In this document: piece by piece, positions 8,464 through 16,345 of the stretch
Layout of the letters: every line of letters begins with the position of its first letter
Numbering within the stretch: position 1 is the stretch's first letter
DNA from: Hymenobacter gelipurpurascens
GTDB lineage: Bacteria; Bacteroidota; Bacteroidia; Cytophagales; Hymenobacteraceae
Direction: 5' to 3'
Assembly: GCF_900187375.1 (NCBI RefSeq)
Contig: NZ_FYEW01000002.1
Span: 1,364,001-1,428,000 of the forward strand
Length of the DNA: 64,000 bases
Position numbers and translations under genes: made by a program
The notes under the pieces: generated by a model
What the model saw: the letters and a program-made list of their open reading frames with translations, nothing else
Database searches by the model: none
What the model was told of the DNA's origin: nothing

Positions 8464-9876
8464 TTGCTTCAATTTTTTAAAAGCTCGCTGCTCACGCGGC
8501 TGTTTGCCCTCGTGGTACTGCTGCTGGCCATCCGGCTTCCGCTGCTGTGGTGGGGCGTGGCTCTCACGCCGGTAGAGCTACACTGCCTGCTGGTGGGCGA
8601 GCGGCTACGCGAAGGCGCCCTCCCCTACCGCGACCTGTACGACAGCACGGCTCCCCTGGCGGCGGCGCTGTTTGGGCTGTTGGAATTTGTGGGCAACCGC
8701 CCCTTGTGGCTCTACCGCATATTGGCGCTGGCCCTACTCACCCTACAGGCCCTGCGCTTCAACTTTGTGCTGAACCGCGCCGATGTGCATCCGGAGCGCG
8801 GCTACGTGGGCGCGCTTACGTATCTGCTGCTGGGCAGCCTCACCTCCGATCTGGATACGTTGTCGCCGCTGCTGCTAGGCCACACTTTTATTGTGGCGGC
8901 CCTAAGTGCCCTGTTGCCGACTTCACGGGAGGGCTACGACAACCGCCGCTTGTTTCGGGCGGGTTTTCTGGTGGGCCTGGCCGCGTTGTGCTATCTGCCG
9001 CTGGCGCTCTTTCTGCTCGTAGGCCTGTTTGCGGTTATCATCTTCGCGGCCAATTCCTTCAGGAGCTTTCTGCTGCTGGTGTGTGGCTTCCTGTTTCCGT
9101 ACGCGGTGGCCGGCACGTTCTTTCTCTACACCGATTCCTTGCCGGGCTTCGCGCAGTTTCATCTGCAGCCCACTCTGCTCGGCCTCGTAAATGAAACCGA
9201 CGGCCTGCCGCTGTGGGTGCTCCTGCGGCTCATGATTCTGCCGGGTGTGCTGCTCTTGCTGGGCCTAGTGCGCAGCTTTACTACCCCGCTGGGTCTGGTT
9301 TTCCAGATTAAGTTTCAGCAGCTGATGCTGGTGTGGCTGCTGGCGGCGGCGGCCATGGCTGCCGTTGGGCGCGGTATGGCCACCGGTACGCTGGTGCTGT
9401 TCCTGCCCCCGATTACGTATTACTGTCTGTTTTTGTGGCAGAAAGCCCGCCGCGCCTGGGTGCCCGAGGTGCTGCTGCTGGCCGTGCTAGCAACCGTACT
9501 CGTAATCCGCTACCGTACTGTTTTGCACTTGGAGCAGGTGCTGCAGATTCCGGCCGAAAGCCGCTATGCCGTACTCCCGAATCCGGCCTACCAGTTTCTG
9601 CAGGGCCAGCGCCTGCTGGTGCTGGGCCCCGATCAGCGGCCGTATCTGCAGAACCGCCTGGCCTCGCCTTACCTCGACTGGCAGCTAGGCCAGGTAGATT
9701 TCGCGCACCTAAATGAGTACGATGCCGTTTTCCGCCTCGCCCGCAATTTTGAGCAAGCTCCGCCGCGCTACATTATCGATCAGGCGGGCCTGATGCCGGA
9801 GCTTCAGTACAAGATACCCGCCATCTTCGGCCGCTACCAGCCCACCAACACAGCGCGGGTGTATCGGTTGCGGTGA
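8464..9876 (+). CDS. polytopic inner-membrane protein
   Basis: A 470-residue protein with about ten hydrophobic segments and few charged loops. It starts LQFFKSSLLTRLFALVVLLLAIRLPLLWWG, with a periplasmic loop holding RDLYDSTAPLAAALFG, a pattern like the first loop of GT39/GT-C glycosyltransferases or of the DUF6427-type membrane proteins of Bacteroidota. The last 100 residues are soluble and contain LVLGPDQRPYLQNRLASPYLDW. It begins at a TTG (8464); no in-frame ATG lies nearby, so the exact start is uncertain. It is divergent from rbfA. A glycosyltransferase role is possible but unproven; I do not recognise the family with certainty. Confidence 0.65.
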   Translation: MLQFFKSSLLTRLFALVVLLLAIRLPLLWWGVALTPVELHCLLVGERLREGALPYRDLYDSTAPLAAALFGLLEFVGNRPLWLYRILALALLTLQALRFNFVLNRADVHPERGYVGALTYLLLGSLTSDLDTLSPLLLGHTFIVAALSALLPTSREGYDNRRLFRAGFLVGLAALCYLPLALFLLVGLFAVIIFAANSFRSFLLLVCGFLFPYAVAGTFFLYTDSLPGFAQFHLQPTLLGLVNETDGLPLWVLLRLMILPGVLLLLGLVRSFTTPLGLVFQIKFQQLMLVWLLAAAAMAAVGRGMATGTLVLFLPPITYYCLFLWQKARRAWVPEVLLLAVLATVLVIRYRTVLHLEQVLQIPAESRYAVLPNPAYQFLQGQRLLVLGPDQRPYLQNRLASPYLDWQLGQVDFAHLNEYDAVFRLARNFEQAPPRYIIDQAGLMPELQYKIPAIFGRYQPTNTARVYRLR

Positions 9877-10130
9877 GAAGGTGAGTTTAATGTGCTAGTG
9901 GCCTAGGCCTGTCATTACGAGCAGCGTGACACAATCCGTCCTTCACATCTGGCCAAGTCCTGACGAAACCAAAAGCCCTTACTTCCACCGTGGAGGTAAG
10001 GGCTTTTTAATTGACTAGACGGTGACGCAGTCGGAAAGAAAGATTGCTTCGCTCCGCTCGCAATGACAGCAGGGTGGCCTAGCTCATGCTGAACAGCAAA
10101 CTCCCCACTTCACAATTTCACCACTTCACC
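9872..10130. repeat. composite intergenic hairpin between two stops (locus B)
   Basis: The outer arms, 9872-9888 and 10098-10130, are the GTGAA/TTCAC type and pair only in part. The first arm contains the TGA stop of the membrane-protein gene; the second ends two bases before the rpiB stop. Nested inside are a GTCATTACGAGC-type repeat pair (about 9910-9942 and 10036-10068), a copy of GTGGCCTAGGCC near 9900, and a terminator. Confidence 0.55.
9971..10008. terminator. bidirectional terminator between converging genes
   Basis: A 17-base stem (9971-9987 with 9991-10007, one G-U type mismatch) with a 3-base loop, with A-rich and T-rich flanks on the two sides, placed between the ends of the membrane-protein gene and rpiB. 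Confidence 0.8.
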
Positions 10131-10132
10131 TC

Positions 10133-10567
10133 TTAGCAGCTGATTTTGTCTACTCTGGTTTGGTGGCGGCCGCCTTCAAAGGCGGTGTTTAGGAACTGGC
10201 TTACGATGCCGCGGGCGGTTTCCTCACTGATAAAACGGGCCGGAATGCAGATGATATTGGCGTCGTTGTGCTGGCGGGCCAGGGTGGCCAGTTCTTCTTC
10301 CCAGGCAATGGCGGCCCGAATTCCCTGGTGCTTGTTGGCCGTGATACACACGCCGTTAGCGGAGCCGCACACCAAAATGCCGCGCTCGAACTCACCACGC
10401 GTGATGGCTGAAGCCAGCGGATGCACAAAGTCAGGATAATCGACGGAGGCGGGAGAATGGGTGCCGAAGTCCTGCACGTCGTAGCCATTATCGCGCAGCC
10501 ACTGGCCTAGCATCTGCTTATACTCGAAGCCGGCGTGGTCGGAGCCGATAGCAATCCGGTTACTCAT
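10133..10567 (-). CDS. rpiB: ribose-5-phosphate isomerase B
   Basis: A 144-residue RpiB/LacAB-family sugar-phosphate isomerase that interconverts ribose 5-phosphate and ribulose 5-phosphate in the pentose phosphate pathway. Motifs: IGSDHAGFEYK at the N-terminus, the catalytic Cys67 in ILVCGSANGVCIT, the GIRAAIAW arginine, and RQHNDANIICIPAR with the conserved His. The usual CGTGIG loop reads CGSANG. The gene follows tatC on the same strand, a pairing I have seen in related genomes, with a hairpin between them. Confidence 0.94.
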   Translation of the reverse strand: MSNRIAIGSDHAGFEYKQMLGQWLRDNGYDVQDFGTHSPASVDYPDFVHPLASAITRGEFERGILVCGSANGVCITANKHQGIRAAIAWEEELATLARQHNDANIICIPARFISEETARGIVSQFLNTAFEGGRHQTRVDKISC

Positions 10568-10603
10568 GGTAGAGAAAAAATTGGGATGAGGAGGAAGTAC
10601 AAA

Positions 10604-10651
10604 CGAGAGGGCTGGTCGTGCAACGAAACGTTTACCAGACCAGCCCTTTCG
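10604..10651. terminator. hairpin between tatC and rpiB
   Basis: A stem of about 14 bases (10604-10617 with 10638-10651, one mismatch) built on AGGGCTGGTC. On the minus strand it follows tatC. The T-run after it is weak, so it may be a partial terminator or a processing site. Confidence 0.5.
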
Positions 10652-10672
10652 CTAAGCAATTATGTGTTTAAA

Positions 10673-11530
10673 TCAAGCAACACCTTGGTTTTCGACCAGT
10701 TGAGCGTTGAGCGAAGCGGTTCGTTTGCGGCCTACCACGCGGGCAATATTGATGCTCAGCTCGTAGAGCAGAATAATAGGAATGGTAACAATGATCTGAG
10801 CCGACACATCGGGCGGGGTGATGATGGCCGCCACCACCAGAATCACCACAATAGCGTGCTTGCGATAGACACGCATGATTTCGGGCGTAATCAGACCGGC
10901 CTTTGCCAGGAAGAACACAATCATGGGTAACTCAAAGACGAATGCACAGGATAACGACATGGTTGTGAGCGTACTGAGGTAGCTCTGCATGTCGATCTGG
11001 TTCTCAATGGTGGGGTCAACCACGTAGCCGGCCAGGAAGTTGATACTCATGGGCGCGGCAATGTAGTAGCCAAACAACAGGCCTAGCGCAAACAACACCG
11101 ACACGAAAAACACCGCACCCTGTGAATTCTGGCGCTCATGCGGGTACAGGCCCGGCTTGATGAAGCGCCACAGTTCCCAGAACAGATATGGGAAGCCCAG
11201 CACCAGGCCTACAATGAAGCTCGTGCTAATGTGCATGGTCAGCTGCCCGCTCATCTCGCGGTTCTGAATCACGAAGCCTACTTTATCAATGCACAGATCG
11301 GGTGCTCCGATCCAGGCCCCGAACCGGCAGAACATTTTATAAGTCCAGAAATCGGGGCGAGAAGGGCCCAGAATCAGGTCGTGAAACAGGAACTCCTTGG
11401 AGAAAAAGGCACCGGTAGCAAACACCACCACGGCAATAGCCGCTCGGATGATGTGCCACCGCAGCGCTTCCAGGTGGTCTATGAAAGACATTTCGTGCTG
11501 GTCGCCCCGCACAGGTTGTTCGGTATTCAA
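10673..11530 (-). CDS. tatC: Sec-independent translocase subunit TatC
   Basis: A 285-residue TatC, the inner-membrane receptor of the twin-arginine pathway that exports folded proteins. It has six hydrophobic segments, the N-terminal signature MSFIDHLEALRWHIIRA, the conserved LGFPYLFWELWRFIKPGL after the second segment and FELPMIVFFL further on. The longest start is a TTG at 11530 (NTEQPVRGDQHE leader); an ATG at 11491 would begin exactly at MSFIDHLEALRW. Related proteins carry a short polar leader, so I kept 11530. No TatA is nearby. Confidence 0.93.
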   Translation of the reverse strand: MNTEQPVRGDQHEMSFIDHLEALRWHIIRAAIAVVVFATGAFFSKEFLFHDLILGPSRPDFWTYKMFCRFGAWIGAPDLCIDKVGFVIQNREMSGQLTMHISTSFIVGLVLGFPYLFWELWRFIKPGLYPHERQNSQGAVFFVSVLFALGLLFGYYIAAPMSINFLAGYVVDPTIENQIDMQSYLSTLTTMSLSCAFVFELPMIVFFLAKAGLITPEIMRVYRKHAIVVILVVAAIITPPDVSAQIIVTIPIILLYELSINIARVVGRKRTASLNAQLVENQGVA

Positions 11531-11592
11531 GGGGAAGTAGCGAAAGAGTGAGGTAGTGAAACGGTCAGCCAGTGAGTGTGCTTAGGAAGCCG

Positions 11593-11655
11593 CCGAAAGA
11601 CAAACGAAAATAAGGCGAGCCAGGATGCTGCCCGCCTTACTTTCGTTTTGTGCGG
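11593..11655 (-). terminator. terminator of glyA
   Basis: A long imperfect stem pairs about 11593-11618 with 11632-11655, including AAACGAAA against TTTCGTTTTG. It lies just after the glyA stop on the minus strand and before tatC. Confidence 0.65.
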
Positions 11656-11682
11656 CGAGCCAACCCGGCCGCCCTTATCACC

Positions 11683-12975
11683 TTACGCGAAAAGCGGATA
11701 CTGCTGCATCCACTCTTGCACTTGGCCCTTTATGCGAGCCAGACGGGCGTCATCGGCGTTGTGGGTGAGCACCTCGTCGATGAACTCCACAATGCGCACC
11801 ATGTCGGGCTCCCGTAGACCACGCGTGGTAACGGCGGCCGAGCCGATGCGCATGCCGCTGGTCACGAAGGGCGACTTATCATCGAAGGGCACCATGTTTT
11901 TGTTGATGGTGATGTCGGCCTTGATGAGCGTGTTCTCGGCGAGCTTGCCCGTGAGGCCTTTGCTGCGCAGGTCAATCAACATCAGGTGGTTATCGGTGCC
12001 GCCAGAAATAATCTGGTAGCCGCGCTCCACAAACGCACCGGCCAGGGCCTGCGCATTCTTGATAACCTGGTGGGTATAGTCAGTATACGCGTCGCTGAGA
12101 GCTTCACCGAAAGCCACGGCTTTTGCGCCGATAACGTGTTCCAGCGGGCCACCCTGGGTGCCAGGGAATACGCCCGAGTCCAGCAGGGCCGACATCATGC
12201 GCAGCTCACCTTTTGGGGTTTTCAGACCAAAGGGGTTCTCGAAGTCTTTACCCAGCATAATCAGGCCGCCCCGGGGGCCGCGCAGGGTTTTGTGGGTGGT
12301 AGTGGTTACGATGTGACAGTGATGGAAGGGATTGTTCAGCAAGCCCTTGGCAATGAGGCCGGAAGGGTGCGAAATATCGGCCAGCAACAGGGCACCTACT
12401 TCGTCGGCGGCTTCGCGCAGGGCTTTGTAGTCCCAGTCGCGGGAGTAAGCCGAGGCACCGCAGATGATAAGCTTGGGCTGCTCGCGGCGGGCAGTTTCCT
12501 TTACTTTCTCCCAATCGATGAGGCCGGTTTCGGGCTCCACACCATAGAAGGAAGGCTTATACAGCTTGCCCGAGAAGTTCACCGACGAGCCGTGGGTGAG
12601 GTGGCCGCCGTGGCTCAGGTCGAAACCGAGAATTTTGTCGCCGGGGTTGAGGATGGCCAGCATTACGGCCGCGTTGGCCTGGGCGCCGGAGTGCGGCTGC
12701 ACGTTCACCCACTCCACGCCAAACAGCTCCTTGGCGCGGTCAATGGCCAGCTGCTCAATCTGGTCCACAATTTCGCAGCCACCGTAGTAGCGCTTGCCGG
12801 GCAGGCCCTCGGCGTATTTGTTGGTGAGGATGGAGCCTTGCGCCCGCATCACTTGCTCCGAAACATAGTTTTCCGAAGCAATCAATTCTATACCGTGGGT
12901 TTGCCGCTCTTTCTCCTTCTGAATCAGGTCGAAGACGGCGGTGTCAAGGGCGAGGGTGGTGGCTTGCGTTTCCAT
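11683..12975 (-). CDS. glyA: serine hydroxymethyltransferase
   Basis: A 430-residue PLP enzyme converting serine and tetrahydrofolate to glycine and 5,10-methylene-THF, the main one-carbon source. Clear signatures are [15 protein letters not shown] near the N-terminus, [26 protein letters not shown], and the PLP lysine Lys229 in [14 protein letters not shown], the same number as in E. coli GlyA. Length is normal. The ATG at 12975 lies 5 bases after a TACCTTTG promoter box, so the leader is very short. It is divergent from the sigma-factor gene. Confidence 0.97.
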   Translation of the reverse strand: METQATTLALDTAVFDLIQKEKERQTHGIELIASENYVSEQVMRAQGSILTNKYAEGLPGKRYYGGCEIVDQIEQLAIDRAKELFGVEWVNVQPHSGAQANAAVMLAILNPGDKILGFDLSHGGHLTHGSSVNFSGKLYKPSFYGVEPETGLIDWEKVKETARREQPKLIICGASAYSRDWDYKALREAADEVGALLLADISHPSGLIAKGLLNNPFHHCHIVTTTTHKTLRGPRGGLIMLGKDFENPFGLKTPKGELRMMSALLDSGVFPGTQGGPLEHVIGAKAVAFGEALSDAYTDYTHQVIKNAQALAGAFVERGYQIISGGTDNHLMLIDLRSKGLTGKLAENTLIKADITINKNMVPFDDKSPFVTSGMRIGSAAVTTRGLREPDMVRIVEFIDEVLTHNADDARLARIKGQVQEWMQQYPLFA

Positions 12976-12980
12976 ATGTT

Positions 12981-12988
12981 CAAAGGTA
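12981..12988 (-). promoter_or_regulatory. -7 box TACCTTTG of glyA
   Basis: An exact TAnnTTTG match on the minus strand with only 5 bases before the glyA ATG. A TTTC about 21 bases further upstream could serve as the -33 element; it is part of the hairpin arm of locus C. Confidence 0.5.
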
Positions 12989-12998
12989 GGGGATCAAT

Positions 12999-13096
12999 GG
13001 TGAAGTTGTGAAATGGTAAAGTGGTGAGTTTCCCGCGTAGTGCACCTAGGCCACTCGAATGGCAAACTCACCACCTCACCATTTCACAACTTCACC
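12999..13096. repeat. period-8 GTGAA/TTCAC intergenic hairpin (locus C)
   Basis: Arms of 33 bases at 12999-13031 and 13064-13096 are reverse complements at 31 positions. The 32-base loop holds CCTAGGCCACTCGAATGGC. It separates glyA from the divergent sigma-factor gene. Confidence 0.85.
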
Positions 13097-13119
13097 GCTG
13101 TTCCGCTTATCTTGCCGTC

Positions 13120-13632
13120 ATGAACTCTTCCCAGCAGTTAGCCGAAGTCCTGACCAGCCTGCGTATCGGCAACCAGTCGTTTCTGATCAGCTTCTATGAG
13201 CAGAACCGCGACCTGTTTGCGCGCTGGGCCCGGCGCCAGCACTCCATTAATTCGGCGGAGGCCTACGAGCTTCTCCGGACGGTGCTGGTAGAGTTCTACG
13301 ACCAAGTGCTGGACGGGCGCCTCACCAAGCTCCCTCCCGACTTAAGGGCCTACGTTTATGGCATGGCCGATGAGCAGGTGCGCGTAGCCCGCACCACCGC
13401 TGTGCTGCCCGTGGCGGAGGCCAGCCGCCGCCGAGACCTGCTAGGCCTGTTCGCGCAGCTCGGCACCGACTGCCAGAAGGTGCTCATGTATTTTTACTTC
13501 CGCGGCTACAATTTTGAAAAAGTGGCCGGCAAGATGGGCTTCGCTAATGCTACAGTGGCACGCCTGCAGAAGTCGGCGTGCCTGCGTAAGCTCTACGAGC
13601 TGCGGTTGCGGGTAGAGCAGCCCGCTGCGTAG
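13120..13632 (+). CDS. sigma-70 family (ECF-like) RNA polymerase sigma factor
   Basis: A 170-residue protein with the two-domain layout of small sigma factors: a region-2-like N-terminal half (FLISFYEQNRDLFARWA, then AYELLRTVLVEFYDQVL) and a C-terminal region-4-like helix-turn-helix (LGTDCQKVLMYFYFRGYNFEKVAGKMGFANATVARLQKS). The ATG at 13120 is chosen; the 33 residues upstream in frame come from the hairpin repeat. It is followed 93 bases later by a membrane protein with an N-terminal short helical domain and TPR-like repeats that probably acts as its partner. Confidence 0.8.
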   Translation: MNSSQQLAEVLTSLRIGNQSFLISFYEQNRDLFARWARRQHSINSAEAYELLRTVLVEFYDQVLDGRLTKLPPDLRAYVYGMADEQVRVARTTAVLPVAEASRRRDLLGLFAQLGTDCQKVLMYFYFRGYNFEKVAGKMGFANATVARLQKSACLRKLYELRLRVEQPAA

Positions 13633-13725
13633 CGCACGGCTGCTTGCTTCTGTGTAGCTTAGCCCCTGATTTACTCTCTTGTTGCTTCCGTGCCGGTATC
13701 GGCACTTCTATTCTCTTGGTTCCGC

Positions 13726-14532
13726 ATGACGTCATCGTCTCCCGACATACGCCCTTATCTCGAAGAGCTAGAGCGCTTTGCCGATGGGCAGATGTCCGTG
13801 GCCGAACAGGAAGCATTTGAACACCGCCTGGAGCAGGAACCAGTACTGAGCCAGGCATTTCAGGCCTACGAGCAGCTCACGGCCGATTTGCGCTGGGTAG
13901 CCGGCCACGAAACCCTGCGGCTGCGCCTCCAATCTCTGGACCGCCGCCTCGACCAGCGAAGCGAAGCTTTGGCGCGCATCCGGCGCAAGCAGCGCAAAAC
14001 GCAAATACGCTGGGGCCTAGTAGCAGGTATTGCCGCCGCTGTTTTGCTGGCCCTCTGGCTGGTACTCCGCCCCGCTAGCTCCTCGTTGGAAGCCTCCTGG
14101 ACGCAATATTACGTGCCCGATGCAGGGTTGCCTAGTGCGGCTATTCGGGAAGACAGGCAGCCGTTGCTGGCGGAGGCTATGAGCCAGTACCAGGCCGGGC
14201 GCTACCCCAATGCCCTGCACGCCCTTCGGCGCATACCTACCAGCACGCTAGGCCAGGATACCCTGCTGTACTACACGGGCATTTTTCTGCTGAGCCAAGG
14301 CCAGGAAGAAGCGGAGAAAACCCAGGAAGCCCAAACCTATCTGAGGCGGGTGGCGCAGCAACCAGGCTCGGCACTAGCCGCCAAAGCCCGCTACCACCTG
14401 GGCATGGCCTACTGGCGCAACCAGCAGCCCGAACAGGCCCAGACAACCCTGCAGGCCGTAGCCGACGACGCCAGCAACCCTTACCAGCAGGCCGCCCGCC
14501 GGATGCTGAAGGCCGAAGTTATTTCCCGCTAG
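13726..14532 (+). CDS. TPR membrane protein, probable anti-sigma-type partner
   Basis: A 268-residue protein: an N-terminal cytoplasmic helical segment (residues 1-95, with IRPYLEELERFADGQMSVAEQEAFEHRL, the pattern of zinc-free anti-sigma domains), one TM segment (about 102-120, GLVAGIAAAVLLALWLVL) and a periplasmic part made of TPR-like helices (AEAMSQYQAGRYPNALHALRRI; ARYHLGMAYWRNQQPEQA). The order sigma factor then this gene matches sigma/anti-sigma pairs. I chose the ATG at 13726 over a GTG at 13690. Its TAG stop shares the four bases CTAG (14529-14532) with the stop of the opposite gene. Confidence 0.7.
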   Translation: MTSSSPDIRPYLEELERFADGQMSVAEQEAFEHRLEQEPVLSQAFQAYEQLTADLRWVAGHETLRLRLQSLDRRLDQRSEALARIRRKQRKTQIRWGLVAGIAAAVLLALWLVLRPASSSLEASWTQYYVPDAGLPSAAIREDRQPLLAEAMSQYQAGRYPNALHALRRIPTSTLGQDTLLYYTGIFLLSQGQEEAEKTQEAQTYLRRVAQQPGSALAAKARYHLGMAYWRNQQPEQAQTTLQAVADDASNPYQQAARRMLKAEVISR

Positions 14533-15224
14533 CGGCGCGCAATTGGGTACTCGGCTTCTATATTAGGCTGCAGCATCAACTTAAAGGTATCGAGGTTCAG
14601 GGCCGCTAAATGGCTCAGTTCCGGGTTGTGCCGGTACACACAGCCAGTATCCAAGCCAATGGCTTGGGCATGATTGTCTGCGCGGCGCTGCACTTCTTCA
14701 GTGGGAGTCGGCACGTGTCCGTGTACCAGACGCTTGCCACCGAGCCGGGAAGCATCAAACACAAATTCCTTGATGTTGAGCATTGTAGGCCAGTCGCGGC
14801 GCATCTCAGCGGGCGGCAGGCGGAAGTCGAACCCCGCGTGCACCAGCACGAAATCGGGTAGCTCATACTGATACGGCAAGTCATCGAGCCACTGCAGATA
14901 GCGGGCCGGAATGTCCTCGACCTGGCCTACGCCAAAGCCCCGCAACGTCAGCTCTCGGTCAGCGGAAGCCCAGGCCAAATGGTGCAGGCCCCGGGCGGCA
15001 TCCAGCAGTTCCTGGTCGTGGTTGCCGCGCAGGCATACCACCCGACCACCCCGCCGGGGTAGTTGCATGAGGTAATCCAGCACGCCGCGGCTATCGGGGC
15101 CTTTGTTGACGTAGTCGCCCAGCACATACAGCTCATCCTCAGGCCCGAAAATGAGCTTGTGCTCAACTAACTGCTGGAAAGACTGCAGACAGCCGTGAAT
15201 ATCGGTGGTGACGTAGCGGGCCAT
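14529..15224 (-). CDS. PPP-type metallophosphatase
   Basis: A 231-residue calcineurin-like phosphoesterase of the small PPP group (bacterial Ser/Thr phosphatase or ApaH-like). The dimetal motifs are present: TDIHGC near residue 6, GDYVNKGPDSRG near 39, RGNHDQEL near 70, then VLVHAGFDF and HGHVPTPTEE. The ATG at 15224 puts the first metal motif at the usual distance; the ORF runs 21 residues further upstream but into a terminator. The substrate, protein phosphate or dinucleoside polyphosphate, cannot be told from sequence. Confidence 0.88.
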   Translation of the reverse strand: MARYVTTDIHGCLQSFQQLVEHKLIFGPEDELYVLGDYVNKGPDSRGVLDYLMQLPRRGGRVVCLRGNHDQELLDAARGLHHLAWASADRELTLRGFGVGQVEDIPARYLQWLDDLPYQYELPDFVLVHAGFDFRLPPAEMRRDWPTMLNIKEFVFDASRLGGKRLVHGHVPTPTEEVQRRADNHAQAIGLDTGCVYRHNPELSHLAALNLDTFKLMLQPNIEAEYPIARR

Positions 15225-15274
15225 ACGGAACGGGCGGTAAAAGAATGAAAACAGATGTACTAGGCCACTCCGGC

Positions 15275-15313
15275 CACAAAAAAGCATCTGCTGGGGGCAG
15301 ATGCTTTTTTGTG
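15275..15313. terminator. strong bidirectional terminator
   Basis: A perfect 17-base stem (15275-15291 with 15297-15313) with A6/T6 ends and a 5-base loop. It ends the small gene at 15330-15539 on the minus strand before the phosphatase gene. Confidence 0.88.
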
Positions 15314-15329
15314 TTTGTGCACCCGGCCG

Positions 15330-15539
15330 TTAGTAGCCAGGCTTGTCGAGGTCAGGCTTGTGCAGATTGCGGTTTGGGTGCCGTAAGCCAGCATCAGTGG
15401 CTTCTTGCTCCAGGCGCTCCTCTGTTTCTTCGCTGAGCTGGTTGGCGGGCAAGGCATCGGCTTTGGGTTGGCCGATGTCGGCGGGCCGGTCCTGCTTTTC
15501 CTTCGATTCCATATTCTCTTCGCTGCTACGATGTGCCAT
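15330..15539 (-). CDS. small hydrophilic protein of unknown function
   Basis: A 69-residue, highly charged protein with no hydrophobic segment, no cysteines and abundant Glu, Asp, Lys and Pro (SEETEERLEQEATDAGL; HPNRNLHKPDLDKPGY). Such composition suggests an unstructured, possibly stress-related protein. It sits beside another hydrophilic acidic gene at 15597-16097, on the same strand, with a strong terminator after it, which supports its being real. Confidence 0.5.
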   Translation of the reverse strand: MAHRSSEENMESKEKQDRPADIGQPKADALPANQLSEETEERLEQEATDAGLRHPNRNLHKPDLDKPGY

Positions 15540-15596
15540 GATGAGAGGGTGTAAAGGTTGCTGTAAAAACTTAATTAGAACCTGACGCCTAGGCCA

Positions 15597-16097
15597 CTAT
15601 ACCTCAATGCCCGACTCTGCCGCGTTGCGGTCAGTTAGGTCGGCGTTGGTGCCTTGGCGGGCCAGTTCGTCGTTGTTAGGCTGTTGTTGCTCCATCTGGC
15701 CCATTCCTACGCGGGAGTTGGGGTTGCGCATTTCGTCTTTGCCAGGCCGGTCGTCGTCGGCATCCAGCTCATCTACCGGCCTACGCGGCTGTAGTTCAGC
15801 GTCGCGGTCCTGGGGCAAATCCTGGTTAGGGCGGTCTTCGCGGCCTTCTTCCGAGCTGCGCATGTTGTCGCCGGGGTGCCGGCTTTTATCTGCGTCTTCG
15901 TTTACTGATACGGCCGTAATGCCCGATTCACTATCGGTGCCGTAGCCTTCTTTGCCGTCGCGGTTGCCAAAGCCGCCGCGGGCCGATTCATTCTTGGGTG
16001 GGTCGGCGCCGGGAATGATGTGTCCGGCGGCAAGCTCCTGGTCAGTGGTGTCGTCGTTGATGACGCGAACGGGGCGTTTATTAGGGTCGATGGCCAT
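15597..16097 (-). CDS. acidic, disordered protein of unknown function
   Basis: A 166-residue protein with very low hydrophobicity and many Asp, Glu, Gly, Asn and Arg residues (EGREDRPNQDLPQDRDAELQ; DELDADDDRPGKDEMRNPN). No domain is recognised. It begins AIDPNKRPVRVINDDTTDQEL, a more ordered stretch. It probably forms a unit with the small gene that follows at 15330-15539. A stress or desiccation role is a guess from composition. Confidence 0.55.
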   Translation of the reverse strand: MAIDPNKRPVRVINDDTTDQELAAGHIIPGADPPKNESARGGFGNRDGKEGYGTDSESGITAVSVNEDADKSRHPGDNMRSSEEGREDRPNQDLPQDRDAELQPRRPVDELDADDDRPGKDEMRNPNSRVGMGQMEQQQPNNDELARQGTNADLTDRNAAESGIEV

Positions 16098-16277
16098 GGT
16101 AGTGCTCAGATAGAGAGTGGGAGGTCGTACCCTAGGATGTACTGTGGTTTCGGGATTTGGGTTTAGATAGCAGGGGTCTAAAGGCTGTATAAAATTGCCG
16201 CCCTGCCCTCTCGCATAGCTTCTATCAACTTGTTTACCTAGTTAATTATCAAGCAACTGGACTACAATCCCCAAAAG

Positions 16278-16323
16278 CAGTACGCCCGCGCTGCTCCGGT
16301 TCAGGAGCAGCGCGGGCGTACTG
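16278..16323 (-). terminator. terminator of the ketoacyl synthase gene
   Basis: A perfect 20-base GC-rich stem (16278-16297 with 16304-16323) and 6-base loop, followed on the minus strand by CTTTTGG. It lies just past the stop at 16346. Confidence 0.8.
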
Positions 16324-16345
16324 CAGATTGAGAAAACAGCGCCGG

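Noticed and set aside
11986..13011. Plus-strand ORF of 341 residues opposite glyA
   Set aside because: It is the antisense frame of a conserved enzyme in GC-rich DNA; glyA has the catalytic lysine and full family match, so this is a shadow.
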